Shown here piece after piece: positions 60,554-64,000 of a DNA stretch of 64,000 nucleotides. A program made the position numbers and the translations under genes. The DNA is taken from positions 9,858,001 to 9,922,000 of the forward strand of contig NZ_CP108938.1 of assembly GCF_036347135.1 (NCBI RefSeq). The letters are read 5' to 3'. The notes below the pieces were generated by a model. It was not told the DNA's origin. It searched no databases and worked only from the letters and a program-made list of their open reading frames with translations. This DNA comes from Streptomyces sp. NBC_00775. Lineage in GTDB: Bacteria; Actinomycetota; Actinomycetes; Streptomycetales; Streptomycetaceae. The stretch's first letter is position 1; every line of letters begins with the position of its first letter.

Positions 60554-61927
60554 GTGACCTCTCCAAGCCATCCGGTCGAGCCTGACGGAAAGCCACCGGC
60601 AGCTGCCACGGACCCGCTCTCACTCGTCCGTAGCCGCGGCTACGTGGTTCTCCTCCTGACCGCGGCGGTTCTCGGCGTCCCGATCTCGGCGGCGGCTTTC
60701 GGCTTTCTCGCACTCGTCAACAAGCTTCAGTCGCTCACCTACACGGACTTGCCCAAGGCCCTGGGCTTCCATGGCACGCCCGATTGGTGGCCGGTGCCGC
60801 TGCTGGTCGTGGCGGGGCTCCTCGTGGGTCCGATGGTCCGATATCTGCCTGGCAACGGTGGACATGAGCCGGCCCACGGGTTCGTGGCCTCGGGCCCGAC
60901 CCCGACAGCCAATCTGCCCGGCGTGGCGCTCGCCGCGCTGGCCTCACTGGGCCTCGGCGCTGTCATCGGGCCGGAGGCCCCACTCATCGCCCTGGGCAGC
61001 GGCCTCGCCGTGGCCGCGCTGCGACTGACGCGGAAGTCGTTTCCGAAGCAGGCGACCGGCGTCGTGGGGGCCTCGGGGAGCTTCGCCGCGATCAGCACCC
61101 TGCTCGGCTCACCGCTGCTCGGAGCGTTCCTGCTCATGGAGATGTCCGGCTTGGGGGGACCGATGCTGGGTGTCGTCCTGGTTCCGGGATTGCTCGCCTC
61201 CGGCATTGGTGCGCTCATCTTCACAGGCCTGGGGTCGTGGACCGGCCTGGGCACCTACTCGCTGGCCCTGCCGAATGTTCCTCATGCGGCCACGCCGGAC
61301 GCCGCTGGGTTCGGCTGGGCCCTCCTGATCGCGGTAGCGGCGGCCCTGTTCGGCGTCGGGATTCGGTGGCTCGCCCTCTGCTTGCTGAAACTGGTCGAAC
61401 CGCGACGGCTGAAGGCCACAGTGTTCGCAGGCGCCGTCGTCGGTGTGATCGCCCTGCTCTACGCGGAGTGGACCGGCCACGCGGCATCGGAAGTCCTGTA
61501 CTCGGGACAGAGCGGCCTCGGTCCTCTTGTCTCTGCGAACGCGCAGTATTCGGCAGGGGCCCTTGTGGTGCTCGTCGCCTGCAAGGGACTGGCGTACTGC
61601 GTGTCCATGGCAGCTTTCCGTGGTGGTCCGGTGTTCCCCGCCATGTTCTTGGGCGCAGCCGGCGGCATCGCCTTTTCCCATCTGCCCGGGCTCGGCGTGA
61701 CCGCTGGGCTCGCGATGGGCGTGGGTGCGATGTCGGCAGCGATGCTCAAGTTGCCCATGACCTCCTTGTTGCTGGCCACCCTGCTTCTGGGCTCGGAGGG
61801 GCTTACCGTCATGCCTCTGGTGATCGTGGCGGTCGTGGGCTCTTACGTCCTCACACTCAGGTTGACCCGGCCGCCGGCCGCCGCAGCCGCCACCGGGCAC
61901 GACACCGCCGGGTCGCCGAGCGGCTGA
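60554..61927 (+). CDS. CLC-type chloride channel/antiporter
   Basis: This 457-residue membrane protein has the CLC layout: about ten long helices, the block GGHEP at 102-106 in place of the usual GSGIP, GPEAP at 139-143 with the gating Glu, and GGPVFPAMFLGA near 357-368 as GxFxP. So the serine that usually helps bind chloride is replaced, while the glutamate is kept. Starts at GTG after GGAGG at 7 nt. It may carry another anion or be a less coupled transporter. No regulator nearby. Confidence 0.88.
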   Translation: MTSPSHPVEPDGKPPAAATDPLSLVRSRGYVVLLLTAAVLGVPISAAAFGFLALVNKLQSLTYTDLPKALGFHGTPDWWPVPLLVVAGLLVGPMVRYLPGNGGHEPAHGFVASGPTPTANLPGVALAALASLGLGAVIGPEAPLIALGSGLAVAALRLTRKSFPKQATGVVGASGSFAAISTLLGSPLLGAFLLMEMSGLGGPMLGVVLVPGLLASGIGALIFTGLGSWTGLGTYSLALPNVPHAATPDAAGFGWALLIAVAAALFGVGIRWLALCLLKLVEPRRLKATVFAGAVVGVIALLYAEWTGHAASEVLYSGQSGLGPLVSANAQYSAGALVVLVACKGLAYCVSMAAFRGGPVFPAMFLGAAGGIAFSHLPGLGVTAGLAMGVGAMSAAMLKLPMTSLLLATLLLGSEGLTVMPLVIVAVVGSYVLTLRLTRPPAAAAATGHDTAGSPSG

Positions 61928-62203
61928 GCTGCCGGGAGTGCCGGTCCGCAGCTCGCAACCTTCCGTCGGAGGCCAACTCCCGCCGTCCCACGATCGGAGC
62001 GGCGGTCCGCGGACCGCCCACCAGGCCGCGGCTCGCGTCCATCAGCCGGCGGATGCGCCCCGGGCGGGTGCGACCTCTGCCTTGTACCGAAGTGCCGGGC
62101 GAAGCTCGTGATCATGGTGGGCAACTTGGCGAGTCATTTGGCATCACCGCAGGTCAGGGATGCCCGCGTGTGCCAGCTATGGATCCTGGGCACACCTGCT
62201 GGC

Positions 62204-63061
62204 ATGGAGGCCTTTCAGGCGGGCGACCCGGGACTCTTCGGTCCGGAGTCGGTGACCTGGCAGATGCACGGCGACCCCATGATGTGGGTCGCCGGGATCC
62301 GCGCGCTCTACCTCCAGGCCCTGCACCCGCGCACGGTGCGCGGAGTCATGCAGAACTCCGACTTCCGGCGCGACGCCTGGGGCCGGCTGATGCGCACCGC
62401 GAACTTCGTGGGGACGGCGACGTACGGCACCAGTGAGGCCGCGGAGAAGGCAGGGACACGCATACGAAAGATTCACCGCATGCTCACGGCGACCGACCCG
62501 GACACGGGGGAGCGGTACGGCGTCGACGAGCCCGGGCTGCTGCTGTGGGTGCACTGCGCCGAGATCGACTCCTATCTGCACGTCCTGCGGCGCTCGGGGT
62601 TCCCCCTCACGGACGCGCAGGCCGACCGCTACATCGGTGAACACCTGGTCAGCGCACGGCTGGTGGGGCTCGACCCCGCCGACGTACCGGAGAACCAGGC
62701 GGAGTTGGCCGCCTACTTCGAGAAGATGCTGCCGGAGCTGTCGGCGGGGCCCGAGGCGTGGGACGTGGACGACTTCCTGGTGCGCCCGCCGGTCCACCCC
62801 TTGCTCGTACCGGCGCGCGCCCTGCTGTGGCGGCGTGTGGCGCATCTCGCGTACGCCGCTCTGCCGCCGTACGCCCACGAGTTGTACGGCAGGGCCGCCC
62901 CGCCGCCCGCCACGGTGACCCGGCGCCTGCGTTTCACGGGCACCTTGCTGCGCTGTGTTCCCGCACGTCTGCGCTGGCAACTCCCGCCCAAACACATTCT
63001 GCGCGCCATGTCTCGGCTGGGCCCCGGCTCCCGCCCCGCGCCCTGCAAAGTCGGCAGATAA
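62204..63061 (+). CDS. oxygenase MpaB family/DUF2236 protein
   Basis: This 285-residue protein has the family signature FGPESVTWQMHGDPMMWVAG, then LHPRTVRGVMQNSDF, WVHCAEIDSYLHVLRR and VRPPVHPLLVPARALLWRR. The conserved His and Asp residues could hold a metal or haem-like cofactor as in latex-clearing or MpaB-type proteins. The ATG at 62204 fits the usual N-terminus; the frame is open to 62108. A non-coding 276-nt stretch precedes it. It is followed after 62 nt by the kinase gene. Confidence 0.85.
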   Translation: MEAFQAGDPGLFGPESVTWQMHGDPMMWVAGIRALYLQALHPRTVRGVMQNSDFRRDAWGRLMRTANFVGTATYGTSEAAEKAGTRIRKIHRMLTATDPDTGERYGVDEPGLLLWVHCAEIDSYLHVLRRSGFPLTDAQADRYIGEHLVSARLVGLDPADVPENQAELAAYFEKMLPELSAGPEAWDVDDFLVRPPVHPLLVPARALLWRRVAHLAYAALPPYAHELYGRAAPPPATVTRRLRFTGTLLRCVPARLRWQLPPKHILRAMSRLGPGSRPAPCKVGR

Positions 63062-63123
63062 CTCGCCATACTGGACGGGCCAGGGGAGGGCGCGGCGAGC
63101 AGCGACGGGGGCGATCGCACGAG

Positions 63124-64000
63124 ATGGCGGAGACCAGGCTGATCCAGAGCCGGTACCGGCTGCTCGATCTGATCGGGCGGGGCGGTATGGGCGAGGTGTG
63201 GCGGGCGCGGGACGAGTCGCTGGGCCGGCACGTCGCCGTCAAGTGCCTCAAGCCGCTCGGCCCGCACCACGATCAGTCCTTCACGCGCGTCCTGCGGGAG
63301 CGGTTTCGGCGCGAGGCCCGGGTGGCCGCCGCCCTGCAGCATCGCGGAGTGACCGTCGTCCATGACTTCGGGGAGTCCGACGGTGTGCTCTATCTGGTGA
63401 TGGAGCTGCTGGAGGGGCGCAACCTCAGCCAGCTCCTGGAGGACAACAAACACCATCCGCTGGCGGTCTCCGAAGTCGTCGACATCGCCGACCAGGTGGC
63501 CTCCGCGCTCGCCTACACCCATCAGCAGGGCATCGTGCACCGGGACTTGAAGCCCGCGAACATCATGCGGCTGGCCGACGGCACGGTGAAGATCTGCGAC
63601 TTCGGGATTGCCCGGCTCGGCCACGACATCGGCTTCACCTCACGGCTGACCGGCACCGGTATCGCGATGGGCACTCCGCACTACATGTCGCCGGAGCAGA
63701 TCAGCGGAGCCCACGTCGACCAGCGCAGCGATCTGTACTCCTTCGGATGTGTGCTCTATGAAATCGCCACCGGGGCACCGCCGTTCGACCTCGACGACGC
63801 CTGGGCGATTCTCGTCGGCCACCGTGACACGCCTCCCGAGCCGCCGCGCAACCACCGGGCCGAACTCCCCGAGTACGTCGAGAGGATCATCCTCGACCTG
63901 CTCGCCAAACAGCCCGAACAGCGCCCGCAGGACGCCCGCGAGCTCGGCCGCCGCATCAGCGCGGGCCGCACGACCCCGGTGTACGTGCCGACCGTGGTGA
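63124..64000 (+). CDS. Ser/Thr protein kinase (PknB-type), cut by window end
   Basis: The frame starts at ATG 63124, after CACGAG, and runs off the right edge after 292 codons. All kinase elements are present: glycine loop GRGGMGEV (18-25), Lys40 in AVK, catalytic HRDLKPAN (139-146), DFG (159-161) and the activation-loop SPEQ. It is therefore an active Hanks-type kinase domain; extracellular PASTA or other sensor domains, if any, lie outside. No partner phosphatase is seen. The neighbour DUF2236 gene may be cotranscribed. Confidence 0.93.
   Translation, partial: MAETRLIQSRYRLLDLIGRGGMGEVWRARDESLGRHVAVKCLKPLGPHHDQSFTRVLRERFRREARVAAALQHRGVTVVHDFGESDGVLYLVMELLEGRNLSQLLEDNKHHPLAVSEVVDIADQVASALAYTHQQGIVHRDLKPANIMRLADGTVKICDFGIARLGHDIGFTSRLTGTGIAMGTPHYMSPEQISGAHVDQRSDLYSFGCVLYEIATGAPPFDLDDAWAILVGHRDTPPEPPRNHRAELPEYVERIILDLLAKQPEQRPQDARELGRRISAGRTTPVYVPTVV

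Noticed and set aside
1..64000. CRISPR arrays, prophage or biosynthetic megasynthase genes
   Set aside because: No regularly spaced repeats, no phage structural or integrase genes, and no PKS/NRPS modules were seen in any frame.

Overview
The window looks like Streptomyces or a close high-GC actinomycete. Third codon positions are almost all G or C, GTG starts are common, and purine-rich ribosome sites sit 6-10 nt before most starts. It also holds a Tat-lipoprotein sugar-binding protein with two permeases and no ATPase, a PknB-type kinase and a DUF2236/MpaB-type protein. No tRNA, rRNA, CRISPR array or intact insertion sequence was found.

Region 1 (1-46.8 kb) is an accessory-looking mosaic of small regulator-plus-enzyme modules. 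The enzymes are alpha/beta hydrolases, MDR (quinone-reductase type) and SDR oxidoreductases, two Old Yellow Enzyme (OYE) family reductases, an iron alcohol dehydrogenase, an amidase, enoyl-CoA hydratase-type proteins, a 3-hydroxyisobutyryl-CoA hydrolase, two acyl-CoA ligases, PaaI thioesterases and SnoaL/EthD-type proteins. Together they suggest activation, reduction and hydrolysis of small carbonyl or acyl compounds; no substrate can be named from sequence. Regulators are very dense: eight TetR, three intact HxlR plus a decayed one, LysR, GlxA-type, a CGNR protein and a decayed MerR. Many genes are paralogues: four related alpha/beta hydrolases, three MDRs plus a fragment, and five TetRs of one C-terminal type. 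Many copies are broken (EthD gene, second PaaI, MerR with its reductase partner, HxlR copy, SnoaL copy, MDR fragment), so the region has grown by duplication and is decaying.

The clearest regulatory signal is a 24-bp inverted repeat (9-bp arms, 6-bp centre, consensus ATTRAATTA-N6-TAATTYAAT). It occurs five times over 40 kb, each time in the upstream region of a hydrolase, SnoaL or SDR gene, and once beside a TetR gene. Further paired operators tie the TetR at 13.7 kb to an SDR and the TetR at 44.6 kb to an SDR.

Region 2 (47.6-58.1 kb) is a compact glycan-utilisation locus: two paralogous LacI regulators, a GH95 (alpha-L-fucosidase type) enzyme, a sugar-binding Tat lipoprotein, two permeases and a GH3 glycosidase. 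A palindrome CGAAAG-N-CTTTCG lies before both the GH95 gene and the ABC operon. It ends at a strong hairpin terminator.

Region 3 (58.2-64 kb) starts with an IS5-type transposase scrap and a decayed phosphotransferase. It continues with a small four-helix membrane protein, a CLC-type chloride transporter with an altered selectivity motif, a DUF2236 protein and the start of a Ser/Thr protein kinase cut by the window end.
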